A stretch of DNA of 64,000 bases from Dactylorhiza incarnata (Eukaryota > Streptophyta > Magnoliopsida > Asparagales > Orchidaceae), in NCBI GenBank assembly GCA_033032865.1, contig JAWHQI010000028.1:3553001-3617000 (forward strand), read 5' to 3'. Numbering within the stretch: position 1 is the first letter of the stretch; each line of letters starts with the position of its first letter. This document shows, piece by piece, positions 43,859 to 54,607 of the stretch. The notes under the pieces were generated by a model. That model ran no database searches, was not told where the DNA came from, and saw nothing but the letters and a program-made list of their open reading frames with translations. The translations under genes and the position numbers were made by a program.

Positions 43859-44799
43859 TCAGGGATAAGGAAGCCATTTCCAGCGACCCCGGCCTCGCTT
43901 CTCCGCGCACGACGGAACTCTCAGATAGTGGCATTCGCGAAGTACTTTGAGCTCGCGCAGGATTAGGTGTGCTTGGTCCTCGCCCCGCGAGATGTGCACG
44001 CCGGACGAGGTAGCATCTGCGCGAGTCACCGGCCCCGCCTCGGCGAGCAAGCGCGCATTCGCGTCCTCCATCGCGGCGAATCTCTCGTTGAGGAAAGCTC
44101 GGTCCGCGTCATACCGCTCCTCCAGCTCGCGCAGCATCATACCATGCTTCTGAAGCACCTCTGACACCCGACTCTTCATCCGCGCGGGGTCGCCCGGGTC
44201 GCCCAAGAAGTCTTCGATCTGGCTCGGCGAGGGCGGCGGTGACATCTCCACCCTCCCGTGCTCTGACTCAGGCGTGGCTCCTGAAATTTCTGCGAAGGAA
44301 GAGTTAGTAGGATCAGGAGACGAGCAAGAGAAGGAGCCCGCGAAAATGTGCTAACCTTGGGAGAAGGGGGACTCGCGACGTTGCTTGCGAGAGGACTCCG
44401 GTCGACCCTGGAAGTTTTCGCGGAACCCTGGGACGTGGGGTTTCCCCAGACCAGGGGGATACACCACCCTCTCCGCGACCTGGGCGTCGTCGAGAAGCGA
44501 GCCACCTGGACTTCGCCTTCCCACCATACCGAAGCCCGGGGTCTCCACGTTAACCTTAGGCGGAATCGGCGAGTGCGCCGGTGTGGAGCCTTTCTTCTTG
44601 GGGCTCGGCGGTGGGGTATCTGCATAGGCCACAAACGCATGGATATCGCACAGACTTAAGCGGAGATAAAGGAGGGTACTTATGACTTACGGGGTTGCGA
44701 GAGAGGCGCCTGTTGGGTCGAGGTCCCGGTCCCAGCATCTAGCGATCCCAGCTTCGCTGGGGACGGAGCATGAGAAGAGGTCAGCGTGAGGCCCGCCAT
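43859..44799 (-). CDS. Spliced antisense ORF B of the Tat element, intact, 267 aa
   Basis: Exons on the minus strand: 44799-44691, 44619-44356 and 44289-43859. Both introns (71 and 66 nt) are GT-AG, and the 804-nt total translates without a stop. The start is MAGLTLTSS. The first half is rich in Pro, Ser and basic residues (PPPSPKKKGS). The second half has a coiled coil (SEVLQKHGMMLRELEERYD, then AFLNERFAAMEDANARLL). No catalytic domain is recognisable. It lies between ORF A and the 3' LTR. Such reading frames occur in Tat retrotransposons, where their job is unknown. An intact spliced frame suggests recent selection or youth. Confidence 0.65.
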
Positions 44800-45280
44800 G
44801 CGTTCCTAAGGTGGAGGATTCTGCGATAGGAGAAGGAGTGAATAGGGAGTCGATATAAAAAGTCTAGACGAAGAATACCTGTTGCGCGAGCCCGGTATTC
44901 GGCGGCGGGGGCGAGGCAGGAGGTGACGACACGTCCTCCCCCTGCGACCTCCAAACTGTCTTGGCCTTCTTAGACTGGGGGGAAGGGGATGTGCGGGGTT
45001 GAACATTCAGGCGTTGCGCTCGGCGGCCTGGGCCTTCGCCATCTCTCAGGAATCCTTCAGTCGATCCCGCGCGCTCGACTTGGAAGACATTCTGGAGAGG
45101 TTGTTTTCTGCGAGGAAGAAGGGGAAGGAAAAGCTTGATCACTAGCCGCGGCGGACGGTATTTATAGTTTTGGGCGTGGGACCCACCAAAAGATTCCCGC
45201 CACGTCAGCCGAATCGGCGAACACCAGGGGTTGGATGTTTCTTCGCGAGCTCAAGATAACCTCGCGAAGAGCGGGGATTG

Positions 45281-45592
45281 TGTACAACCCCGATGTTCGC
45301 CAGGAAGGGTCTCTGGTTCGAACGTCCAAGGGAGCGAGCCAGGATGGGCGAGTCCAAGCGGGGCGAGCCCAGGAAGAGCGAGAGGTCATAGAGGCAGGCG
45401 AGCCAGCCGGTCGAAGGAGTTCGCTAGGCAGGCCCGGGACCTTGGGGTGCAAATATCCATTTCTGGGGTACAGTTAGCCATTTTGGCGAGCCCGACCCGC
45501 TAAGGAGCGGTTCGGCAGGTGAGCCATAGAGGCAGGCGAGCCAGCCGGTCGAAGGAGTTCGCTAGGCAGGCCCGAGACCTTGGGGTGCAATT
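45281..45592 (+). repeat. 3' LTR fragment of the split Tat element G2
   Basis: Starts TGTACAACCCCGATGTTCGC after a purine-rich 'gaagagcggggattg'. Its 312 bp match the start of the LTR at 53427 (read on the minus strand) at roughly 95% by eye, including the 138-bp internal repeats, and differ clearly from the G1 LTR at 33584. It is cut at 45592 by the Sirevirus LTR that begins at 45593. Confidence 0.85.
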
Positions 45593-46946
45593 TGTTGGAT
45601 CTTACGGCGCCCTTAGAGGGGGGTGAATAAGGGAATAAAAATCTTTTTATTATTTTAAGAAAATTACTAAATTGTTTTATGATGAAAGAGATTGAAATAA
45701 ACAATTTAGATTTAGGATTGAATACTTAAGACTTTGAAACCAATATTTTAAAGATAACGCCAAAGGAGAGAAATCAAGTAAACACAAATAGAGACATGAT
45801 TGTATTTATATAAAAGAAAAGTGTTTACATAAATTTGATTTCAATATCGCTAGAAATCGAATGCGTACAAAAGTAAATTTCTTTTCTTTTTCTATACCGA
45901 CTTGTATCCCCACAAACCGGTTGGCTTTAGCCTATCCTTCCCTGGATAAGGCCTCAAGCCGCTCTAGCCAATCCTTCCCCGTATATGTCCTCGAGCACCC
46001 CCTAGATCTAATCCCCTAGACCTAGTCGCCAACTCACGTGGCGATTTTCTCCCAAGCCACACAAGGACTTGACACCGCACACAAGACGATGATTTACCCT
46101 AGACCACACAAGGATCTAACACCACACACAAGGTGATGATTTCCCCTAAGCCTCACACGGACTTAGACTCCGCACGCAAGACGACGATTTCTACAATGAT
46201 TACAAGATGTATGGAAAGGAAATAATGAAAACAATAATAAAAACTCCATATATGAGATTTCTGAAGATGAGGATGAAGGATCGATGTAGCATAAGCGAGG
46301 TCGAAGCGATCGTCCTTCGGATGTAGTGTGACGTAGTCCTCCTCCAGAATTCTCCTTAAGCTTTTTGTGGGAGATCCATCTTCGGCAGCATAACTGGTAT
46401 AGAATTGTGGCACAAGCTCTCTCTCTGGATCGATTTGCCAAAACGAGAAGCAAAGCTCCATTTTATAGAACTCCTCGCTAGCGCCTGCGGTAGTGGCTAG
46501 CGCCTGCGGTAGAGTTCGTGTCCAGCGGTTGCATAACCGTCGGCGGCGTGGCGCTCTGCACGAAATCGAGATACCGCCGGGCGGTACCGCTAGCGCTGGC
46601 GGTAGCGCTGTTTCCAGGCGACATCGAGTGTCGGATTTCTGACAGCTCCTCTCCGTCCGAAACTTCTCCAGACTGTAGATTGAGTCGTTCTCATCTCCGA
46701 AATGGGGTGGCACGTTCTGTAACTCTTCCTGGATTGAAATTTATGGCCATTTTAAGATCAGCACACAAAACTCATGCTTTTGCTTTTTCTAATGTGTACA
46801 CACTCTCGGATCATGCCCATGAACGAGGACTTGTCTCCTCATTGAACCTGTACAACCTTGACACTATAAACACACAAAAGACTAGATCAAATACAATATG
46901 GGATTTGTTATTCTCAAATAAAGGGATGTGACACACATGTCCAACA
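45593..46946 (-). repeat. 3' LTR of Sirevirus S2, 1354 bp
   Basis: On the minus strand it starts TGTTGGACATG, right after a purine tract, and ends ..ATCCAACA with TTCACCCCCCTCTAAGGGCG just inside. TATAAAATGG lies at 46467-46458 (minus). Upstream of it (46476-46610) are several AGCGCCTGCGGTAG and GCTAGCGCTGGCGGTAGC palindromic blocks. Confidence 0.8.
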
Positions 46947-47210
46947 ATCTCCCCCTTTTGATAATAACAAATCCTCTTATCAAGAAATCAACATTAGTTT
47001 TTATAGTATATATGATAAGTATGATAAAAAGTGCAACTATAGTAAATGATTAGCATGATGAAATTGTGCATACTCCCCCTAAATTAATGCTCCCCCTACA
47101 TAAATGCAGTTTATGTTTTTACTCCCCCTAAATGATAGATTGCATGATTTAATTATTCTTCCCTTAATCTTTTAGATTTCTTGAATTAATCTCCCCCTTT
47201 TGGTATTATC
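46947..47210 (-). other. Repeated polypurine tracts of S2
   Basis: GGGGGAG motifs on the minus strand occur at about 46950-46961, 47072-47080, 47090-47097, 47121-47129 and 47190-47201. The outermost two have CAAAAGGGGGAGATT. Multiple tracts near the 3' LTR are typical of Sireviruses; the one touching the LTR primes plus-strand synthesis. Confidence 0.75.
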
Positions 47211-47572
47211 AAAAGAAGGTGGGGTGAGGGTAGTAAGGAGGCATTTAAATAATAAATCATGATCGAGCTTTTGAATATATGAAATGATAAAGAGTTGAAG
47301 CATAGTATATATAAGAGATTTCAAATAAAAAGATAAGAGTTGCAAGCAAGCGGAAGATTATAAGAAACATCTTTTTTGTAAGCATGAAAAGCATAAGTAA
47401 AAATATGAGTTTTAGTTCAAAATTGAAAGATGTTTTAACCTTTTTGAAATCTCAAAGTTTTTCATAAAGATACCAAGCATGAAATGAACATATCAAAGAG
47501 AGATTATACTACAATGTTACTTCATTTTAAGTTCAAGAGATATCAAAACATTGTAGAGATCATGCTAGGTTA

Positions 47573-49270
47573 ACCCTTTGGACACTTCCTTGCGAACTCC
47601 GCCACATCCTTGCTGAGAGTGGGCCAGAAGTAGCCTTGCCTCAACACCCTTCCCTCTAGGGTTCGACTCCCGGAGTGACTGCCGCACTCCCCAGAGTGGA
47701 TTTCTTCCAAGACTCTCGGAACCTCCTCCTCGGAGACACAACGGGCCAGGAGTCCCGAGAGAGTTTTCCTATATAGCCCTCCTGCATGCAAGGAGTAATA
47801 AGCGGACTTATACCTGAAGCGTCTCTTGTCCATACCCTCTCCAGGGAACTGCCCGGAGGAGAGGAAGGTGATGAATGGGTCCATCCACGAGGCTCGTTGA
47901 TCCACCTCCATCAATTCTCCTTCCTCGATGGAGGGCCGGAAGAGTTCCGAAGCCGTCCCTCCCGCTCGGGGACCGAACTTGGCTAAGAGGTCCGCCTGGG
48001 TGCTCTCCTCCCTCGGCACGTGCTTGATGGAGAAGGTGCGGAACTGCCCGATGACCCCCTGAACCTTCTCCAGGTATAGCAGGAGGGTCTGGTCCTTTGC
48101 TTCAAACTCCCCCTTGATTTGGCATGCTACCACCATGGAGTCCGTGGATACCTCCACGTCCTGCACTCCTAGTTCCCGGGCCAGCCGAAGGCCCGCTATC
48201 ACTGCCTCGTACTCAGCCTGGTTGTTGGTAATTGGGAAATGGATGTTTAAGGCTTGCTCAATCTGAGTCCCCTGAGGACTTACCAGGACTATTCCCCCTA
48301 CATAGGAGTATTTTCCCGACGCTCCATCCACCAACATCTTCCATGCCTCTGGGGGAGGTGGCTCGTGCTCCCCCACTTCGGCCGCATAGTCGGCCATGAA
48401 GTCTGCCACCGCCTGAGCCCCGATGGACGTCCTGGGCACGAACGTGATATTGAATTCACTTAGCTCCACGGACCACTTTGCCAACCTTCCTGAGTGCTCC
48501 ACCCCTTCCATGATTTTACGGAGCGGGTGGTCCGTCACTACCTTGATTGAATGGGCTTGAAAGTAAGGTCGGAGCCTCCGGGCCGACACCACCAATGCGA
48601 AGGCTAACTTTTCCAGGATCGGGTACCGGAGCTCCGCCTTCTTCAGCACTCGGCTGACGTAGTAGATAGGGAACTGTTTCTTTCCCTCCTCCCGGATCAA
48701 CACGAAACTTACTGCTTCGTACCCTACCCCCAGGTACAGGGATAGGTCTTCTCCTGGCCTCGGCCCCTGGAGCAGAGGGGTTTGGGTGAGCTGTTCTTTC
48801 AGAGCCTGGAAGGCTTCCTCGCACTCCCGGGTCCACTCAAACTTCTTGTTGCCCCGCAGCACCTTGAAAAAAGGTGCACACTTTTCCCCTGCCTTGGAGA
48901 GGAACCTGCTGAGCCCGGCCAACTTCCCTGTAAGGCTCTGAACCTCCTTTGGATTCTTCGGCGAACCCAACTCCATTACCGCCTTAACCTTGTCCGGGTT
49001 AGGCTCCACTCCCGCGGGGGTGAGTAAGTGGCCTAGGAACTTTCCTCGGCTTGCCCCGAAGACACATTTCAAGGGATTGAGCTTCATTTTGTAGCGCCGC
49101 AGGGTCCCGAACGTCTCCTCAAGGTCTCGGAGGTGAGATCCAAGGTCTCGGCTCTTTACCATGAGGTCGTCAACATAAACCTCCAAGTTTCTTCCCTTCT
49201 GCTCGCGGAAGACCCTGTCCATCATCCTTTGGTATGTGGTACCTACATTCTTGATCCCGAACGACATCAT
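47573..49270 (-). pseudogene. G2 RT, dual RNase H and integrase N-terminus
   Basis: A 566-residue open frame. RT active site VYVDDLMV (about residues 30-37); connection region (FLGHLLTPAGVEPNPDKV); first RNase H (LYLGVGYEAVSFVLIREE, with the catalytic Asp of the usual YLAVSD-type motif missing); tether; then a second, archaeal-type RNase H (LVDGASG, NNQAEYEAVIAGL, STDSMVV) with its D-E-D residues visible. The integrase HHCC finger begins (HSGECGSHSGSRTL) and the frame is cut just after the first Cys. The frame is otherwise long and clean. One frameshift (near 49325) separates it from the RT start. Confidence 0.9.
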
Positions 49271-49957
49271 CTTATAACAGTAGCATCCATCCCCCGTGAT
49301 GAAGGAGACATCCTTGATGTCCGGGGGTGCATGCGGATTTGATGGTAACCTGAAAAAGCATCTAAGAAAGACATCACAGGAAAACCGACGGCTGAGTCAA
49401 CCAGCGCGTCGATCCTAGGCAGGGGGTAACAATCCTTAGGGCATGATTTATTAAGTAAAGAAAAGTCGATACACATCCTCCATTTACCTCCTCCCTTCTT
49501 TACCACAACGACGTTGGAGACCCAGCCTGGATACTGGATCTCTGTTACAAAGCCTGCCTGTAGGAGCTTGCTCACCTCCTCGCGGATGGGCCCTTCCAGC
49601 TTGTCGGCGGTGGTCCTTCTCTTCTGGCGGATAGGGCGGATGCCGGGGTCGAGGTTGAGGCGGTGGCAAGCCACATCCGCGTCGATCCCGGGCATTTCCG
49701 CGGCGCTCCAGGCGAAGACGTCTATGTTCTCCTACACGCACGCTAGCATCTCCGCTTGATCTTCCGGGTTGAGTCCTCCGCTGACTCGGACCTTCTCTAC
49801 CACCCCTAGCCGGGTGGTGACTTCGAGCTCCACGACCTCGTCCATAGCCTCCAGCCGGGACTGCTCTCCCCAAGCCTTTTCCTCCTCGGCATAAGTGAGA
49901 GCCTGGGTTCCTTCCTCGACCTCCTTCTCTACGACCATCAGCTCCTCCGCCCCTCAC
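49267..49957 (-). pseudogene. G2 RT N-terminal part
   Basis: Contains the usual Tat RT opening: RRTTADKLEGPIREEVSKLLQ, then YPGWVSNVVVVKK, WRMCIDFSLLNKSCPKDCYPLP and FLDAFSGYHQI. It changes frame near 49325; the right frame leads into the ORF starting at 49270. The upstream linker to protease (to 49957) carries a stop near 49735. Confidence 0.85.
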
Positions 49958-50682
49958 TCCTGGGCCTTCTCTTCTTCTTCCTCTCTTTCTGCCCAGGGTC
50001 CCTCAGCTACCCCTTCCTGGGCATGGACTTCATCTCCCTCCATCTTCTCCTCGGCTACCTCCTTTCCTCCGACTTCAGCTGCCTCCTCCATCATCTTATC
50101 CCACTCCTCAGCTTCTCCCATCCAGGAGATGGTGTTGACTGCCGTCACGTAGCACTGCCTTGCCACCTTGGGATCCGCCCTGATCCGCACCTGTACCCCT
50201 CCGTCGTTAAACTTAAGGCATTGATGAAAGGTGGAGGGGACACAGCAGAACGCGCTGATGAGTGGCCGTCTGAAGATGGCGCTATAGCTGCTTGGAGCGT
50301 CCACTATGACAAAACGACAGTTTCTGGACTGCCCACCCAGGGTCACATGAAGTCCTACTCCTCCTTCTACTTCTTTCCTCTCCCCTGAGAATCCAAACAG
50401 AGGGCCATCCGAGGCCAACACCTTTCTGGGCTCCACCTCCATCATGTCAAACGCCTTCTTGAAGATGACGTTGACCGAACTCCCATTGTCCACTAGGATT
50501 CGGGAGACGGTGAAGTTCTCGATCGCCGTCTGAATGACCAGCGCGTCACAGAACGGGTCCTCATAGCCCGGCATGTCCTTCTGGGTGAAAATGATTTTTT
50601 CGGCCGGGGGTGGAGCGGTGGATGTTGAAGCTACGCTCCGACGGTAGATGGTATGGAGGCTAGCCTTGCGGGTCGCCTCCAC
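49954..50682 (-). pseudogene. G2 protease and linker
   Basis: 242 residues. It includes the retroviral-type aspartic protease: TVSRILVDNGSSVNVIF holds a D-x-G-S active site (written D-N-G-S), followed by the flap-like region GVGLHVTLGGQSRNCRFVIV and YSAIFRRPLI. An acidic linker rich in Glu follows. It is a close relative of the truncated protease of G1. Upstream continuity with gag is broken by a frame change near 50695 at a poly-C run. Confidence 0.8.
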
Positions 50683-50684
50683 CC

Positions 50685-52310
50685 CTACCCCCCCCCCCCC
50701 CCATGGATCACCCCGATTCCTCCCCTATTCCCCACATCGTTTCTATCCTCACACCTTTCCTCATCCTCCTCTCGAGGTTCGACCTCCACAATCCTCACTG
50801 GCTGCAGCTGCTGTGGCGCGGGCGCTCTTCCCCTCTTCACTTCCAGGAACTCCGGGCAGGTGTCCGTTGCGTGACCTTCCTCATCATGGAAGATACAATA
50901 CGACAACGTCACCTCTCCTGCATCGGCCTCCGCCACCCTATTCCTTCTCCTCCTAGCGGCTGTCGCCTCCACCTCTCCTCTCCTTCCTCTTCCTCTTCCC
51001 CAGCCAATTGCCATGGCCTGTTGAGGTGGGGGAGGTATCCGCATCGGACCCTGCCTCCACCCCAACTGGGGGGGGGGGAGGTCTCCATTGACCTCCGAAA
51101 TGGTTACCCCTTCCTGGGCCGTAACCCCTTCCCTGCCCTTGCATTACTCCACCTTGCGGCCTCCATCCCCCCTCCGGGGCCCGGGGCTCTTCCCTTCTCC
51201 TAACCTCCTGCTGTCTCACCTCCGGCTCACTGAGCTTTGCTAGCCTCTTGGTGAGCTCCGGGTTGGCTTCTTCACTCGCGACTTCCTTCAGACACCCTCT
51301 CCACCAGCTCTTCATAGGAGACGGGGGCTTTTCTCTTCAACGCCATCTTGAAGAAACTCCCTTTCAACCCGACCGTGAAGGCGAGTTGGAGTGCAAACCC
51401 ATGCATCTCCTGAGTGAGCTGTACATCCTCTTGGAACCTATCGGCATATTGAGCCAGCGACTCCCTGGGCTCCTGCTTCACTGCGAAGAGGGAATCAGTG
51501 TCCTTCTTCCTCTTTTTTGAGGTCGAGAACCTCAGCAAAAAACTTCGGCGCAAGTCCTCGAACGCGTAGATTGATCCTGCAGGGAGTTGATGGAACCAGT
51601 CCCTGACCTTCTCCTTGAGGGTGACGGCAAAGAGCCGACACTTGAAGGCATCTGACATCGGCCTGATGGAGACCGAGTCTTCGAAGCTCTGCAGGTGTTG
51701 GATGGGGTCATCCCTACCGTTGTAGTACACCCGGTCCCACTCTCCGAACCCCCCCGGGGACGGGTGCGGAAAGCACCAGCTCGCAAAAGGGGCTTCCCCC
51801 TCCTGTCACTCTTTCTGGCTCCACTCACCCCCCAAGCTCTCTCGCCAAACTTGAGCTCGCCGGGACTGCACTTGCGAGGGCGGTGCTCGCCTGAACCACC
51901 CCGACCGTCGCCGCATCCTCTTGGCACGTACTTGCCTGCGCCACGCTCGCTGGGATGGAGTTCGTTAGCACTGAGCTCGCCGGCACGGAGCTCGCCGGCA
52001 AGGAGCTCGCCGGACTGGAGAACAACACTCGCACTTCCCTGTCCTGACCTGACCCAACGACGACTTCCTTTCCAGTCCTTCCCCCTGGAGCATTCACGCC
52101 GACCGTCGTTGAGGGAGGGGTCGCCTGAGGTGCTGGGGTCGCAAACTCGCTTCGCAGAGCTGTGACCGTGAACCCCAAGGTGTCGAGCACCTCCTTTCTG
52201 AAATCTGCGAGCATCCTGGCCATCGCCTCCTGAGGTGTCTCGCCGAACTCCTCGCCTTGCTCCTCATCTCCCGCCATAACCCTTCTCTGGAACTTTCTTG
52301 AACCAGCCAC
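50685..52310 (-). pseudogene. G2 gag, in several frames
   Basis: It starts at MAGDEEQGEEFGETPQEAMARMLADFRK (ATG near 52275, inside a frame open from 52310). It continues after a frame change as the capsid region (51730-51272: DDPIQHLQSFEDSVSIRP, ATTLKEK-like AVTLKEKVRDWFHQLP, RRSFLLRFSTSKKRKK). It ends with a knuckle-like CIFHDEEGHATDTC block near 50950. There are at least three frame changes. The capsid part matches that of G1. Confidence 0.8.
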
Positions 52311-52333
52311 ACTCCACGCTCACCGCACCAAAA

Positions 52334-53427
52334 TGTTGAAACTGATTTCTCGGTCTCTAGTGGAGCTCGGGGCCCTCAACGAATTGAGGGGCAGCTAGCC
52401 CTTACCGGTCCCTCGGAAGAGGTAGGTAGATAACTCGGAGAAAGAACAAAGACCCTGGTCTCAGCGAGGAGGTCCCTCCACTAACCCGGAAGATCGTTGA
52501 GCGCTTCCCCTCCCAAGCCAAAGCTAAGATTCGGGCACCTTGGAGAGCTAGAGAGCCCCAACCAAAGCGACCTAAGGAGAGAAGAAGGCTCAAAAATTCT
52601 GAACTGGTCTTTCTCCAAGGTGCCCTTTAAGGTCTATTTATAGATTTTGGTTTTGTGGTCTGTCAATAGCCAACTCCCGCTGCCCATTCTTACTATCCGC
52701 ACCCCAAATTGGTCTGCTAACAGCCAAACTCCGCTGTTCGGAGGGGCTAACCGCAGACCACCAGGGGTCTTCTGGTAAAAGACCACCCCAGGTACCGGCG
52801 AACCAGAGACCCTTGACCTGTTCAGCGAACACGGGGCTCGCCAAAATGACTGGCTGGCTCGCCTGCCTAACGAACTCCTTCGACTGGCTGGCTCGCCTGC
52901 CTCTATGGCTCGCCTGCCGAACCGCTCCTTAGCGGGTCGGGCTCGCTAAAATGGCTAACTGTACCCCAGAAATGGCTATTTGCACCCCAAGGTCCCAGGC
53001 CTGCCTAGCGAACTCCTTCGACCGGCTGGCTCGCCTGCCTCTATGGCTCACCTGCCGAACCGCTCCTTAGCGGGTCGGGCTCGCCAAAATGGCTAACTGT
53101 ACCCCAGAAATGGCTATTTGCACCCCAAGGTCCCGGGCCTGCCTAGCGAACTCCTTCGACCGGCTGGCTCGCCTGCCTCTATGGCTCACCTGCCGAACCG
53201 CTCCTTAGCGGGTCGGGCTTGCCAAAATGGCTAACTGTACCCCAGAAATGGCTATTTGCACCCCAAGGTCCCGGGCCTGCCTAGCGAACTCCTTCGACCG
53301 GCTGGCTCGCCTGCCTCTATGGCCTCCCGCTCTTCCTAGGCTCGCCCCGCCTAGGCTCGCCCATCCTGGCTCGCTCCCTTGGACGTGCGAACCAGAGACC
53401 CTTCCTGGCGAACATCGGGGTTGTACA
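52334..53427 (-). repeat. 5' LTR of G2, 1094 bp
   Basis: On the minus strand it runs from TGTACAACCCCGATG (53427) to ..TTTCAACA (52334) and is followed by the primer-site-like TTTTGGTGCGGTG. It contains TATAAATAGACC (near 52645-52634 on the minus strand) and an array of 138-bp units (52845-53320). A possible target repeat (ACATT) follows 53427, but its partner is lost. Confidence 0.85.
52845..53320 (-). repeat. 138-bp tandem array within the G2 LTR
   Basis: The marker 'aactccttcg' recurs at 52873, 53011, 53149 and 53287, an exact 138-bp period. Units have few differences and include 'tagcgggtcgggctcgcc' and 'tgtaccccagaaatggct'. The 3' LTR fragment at 45281-45592 shows the same units. Confidence 0.9.
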
Positions 53428-54607
53428 ACATTGTTTGGAGGCTAAACGGGTCGGTCGAGTACACGGATACCCGATACCCGTAGACACTCCTAGGGTTTGC
53501 CTATATATACCCCGCTAGGGGCAACGGGGAGTTCATTCCACCTTGATGGACCTCCGGATGCTTCGAGCAACCCTCTCAGGAAAAACGGAGACAAAGATGT
53601 GCCCTGGCTTGCAAAAAAATTTAAAATCGAAGTGCACATTTCCAATACCAAAAAAACTAACCAAAACATCAATAAAATAGAAGGAATTCACAATTCATCA
53701 TGAAATCAATTCAAAGAGTGTCATGTCTTCACTGTCGTCATCCTATCAGGATCAAAACTCGTAATCATTACAAACCATCTCTCTTTAATATGGGTAGACT
53801 TCTATTTTACAGCTAATGAATTATTTTCTTAATTTATTTCGTTTGATATCTAAGTTAAAAGATATATGAGGAATCAAAACCGTGGTTACTAATGCCTTTA
53901 AATGTTCCCACATTTTAAAATATAGTATGTTTACTAATGAAACTAACATCAATAAGTTACTAATGCATATACACATTGTCAAATGCGGTTCTATTTCTCT
54001 TACTGTTTGTATGAATCTTTTCCCTTTGAACTCCCATTTTGAAAAATTATTCAGTAGCTTGAGCCAGCTTTGGGACCTGAATAAGTGCATCACAGATAAG
54101 AATCGTGGCTTGCCACATATGACACAAAACATGAAAAAACATGAGGAGGATGTCACTTATTAACCTGATGGAGGTGACTGATCCCTTAAGCTTTGAGAAT
54201 GATTCGCACGCTGCTCATCGCCGCTACCTTTGTCGGCAAACCCTCGGAAGGCCAACAATGGGGATTAAGCTTTGAGACCAGACTTTCACCTAGATGAAGT
54301 GATCGTAAAAGTTGTTCTGTTCGATGCTTCTAGCGAGGGCTACAATGCCCTAGAGGAGGGGATGTGGTAATGAGATAATTTTCTCCTAAGTGTGAAAGCG
54401 GCTAGCCACCTTTGATCATGTTTTTCAAGCATGTGTTTCATGCCAAGTGTGAAAAGGGGTAGTCACCTTTAACTATGAAACCAACATGTGCTCTTGAAGG
54501 AAGCTTCTAGGAAAGTGCCCAAAGGAAGCTTCATGATATTTGACATGTGCTTTTGACCTAAGGAAGATTTGTGAAAGCTTCATCCACATGCCATCTACCA
54601 CCTCTAC
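53428..54607. other. Unassigned sequence between LTR elements
   Basis: The first part (to about 53600) has a 'gcctatatataccccgcta' box and looks like a piece of another LTR. The middle is AT-rich. Near 54355 a purine-rich 'agaggaggggatgtggtaa' resembles a polypurine tract next to an LTR start. No coding region is supported. Confidence 0.35.

Larger units (their letters stand above)
45593..47572 (-). mobile_element. Sirevirus element S2, 3' part only
   Basis: On the minus strand, internal 3' non-coding sequence (47572-46947) with repeated purine tracts leads into an LTR (46946-45593). It is closely related to S3 at 60563-64000: shared blocks include the LTR ends, 'caaaagggggag', and 'catgctaggtta' at 47560 and 62320. 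All of pol and the 5' LTR are missing; at 47573 the sequence changes abruptly to Tat integrase. Confidence 0.8.
47573..53427 (-). mobile_element. Tat-type Ty3/gypsy element G2, 5' part
   Basis: On the minus strand: 5' LTR (53427-52334), primer-site-like TTTTGGTGCGGTGAGCGTGG, gag, protease, RT, RNase H and a second RNase H, and the start of integrase. It ends at 47573 inside the integrase zinc finger. The pair of RNase H domains marks the Tat lineage. The missing part (rest of integrase, 97-bp array, antisense ORFs, 3' LTR) is found in the opposite orientation at 39103-45592. Confidence 0.9.

Noticed and set aside
47786..49027. Plus-strand ORFs over the G2 pol region
   Set aside because: Shadows of the long minus-strand pol frame.
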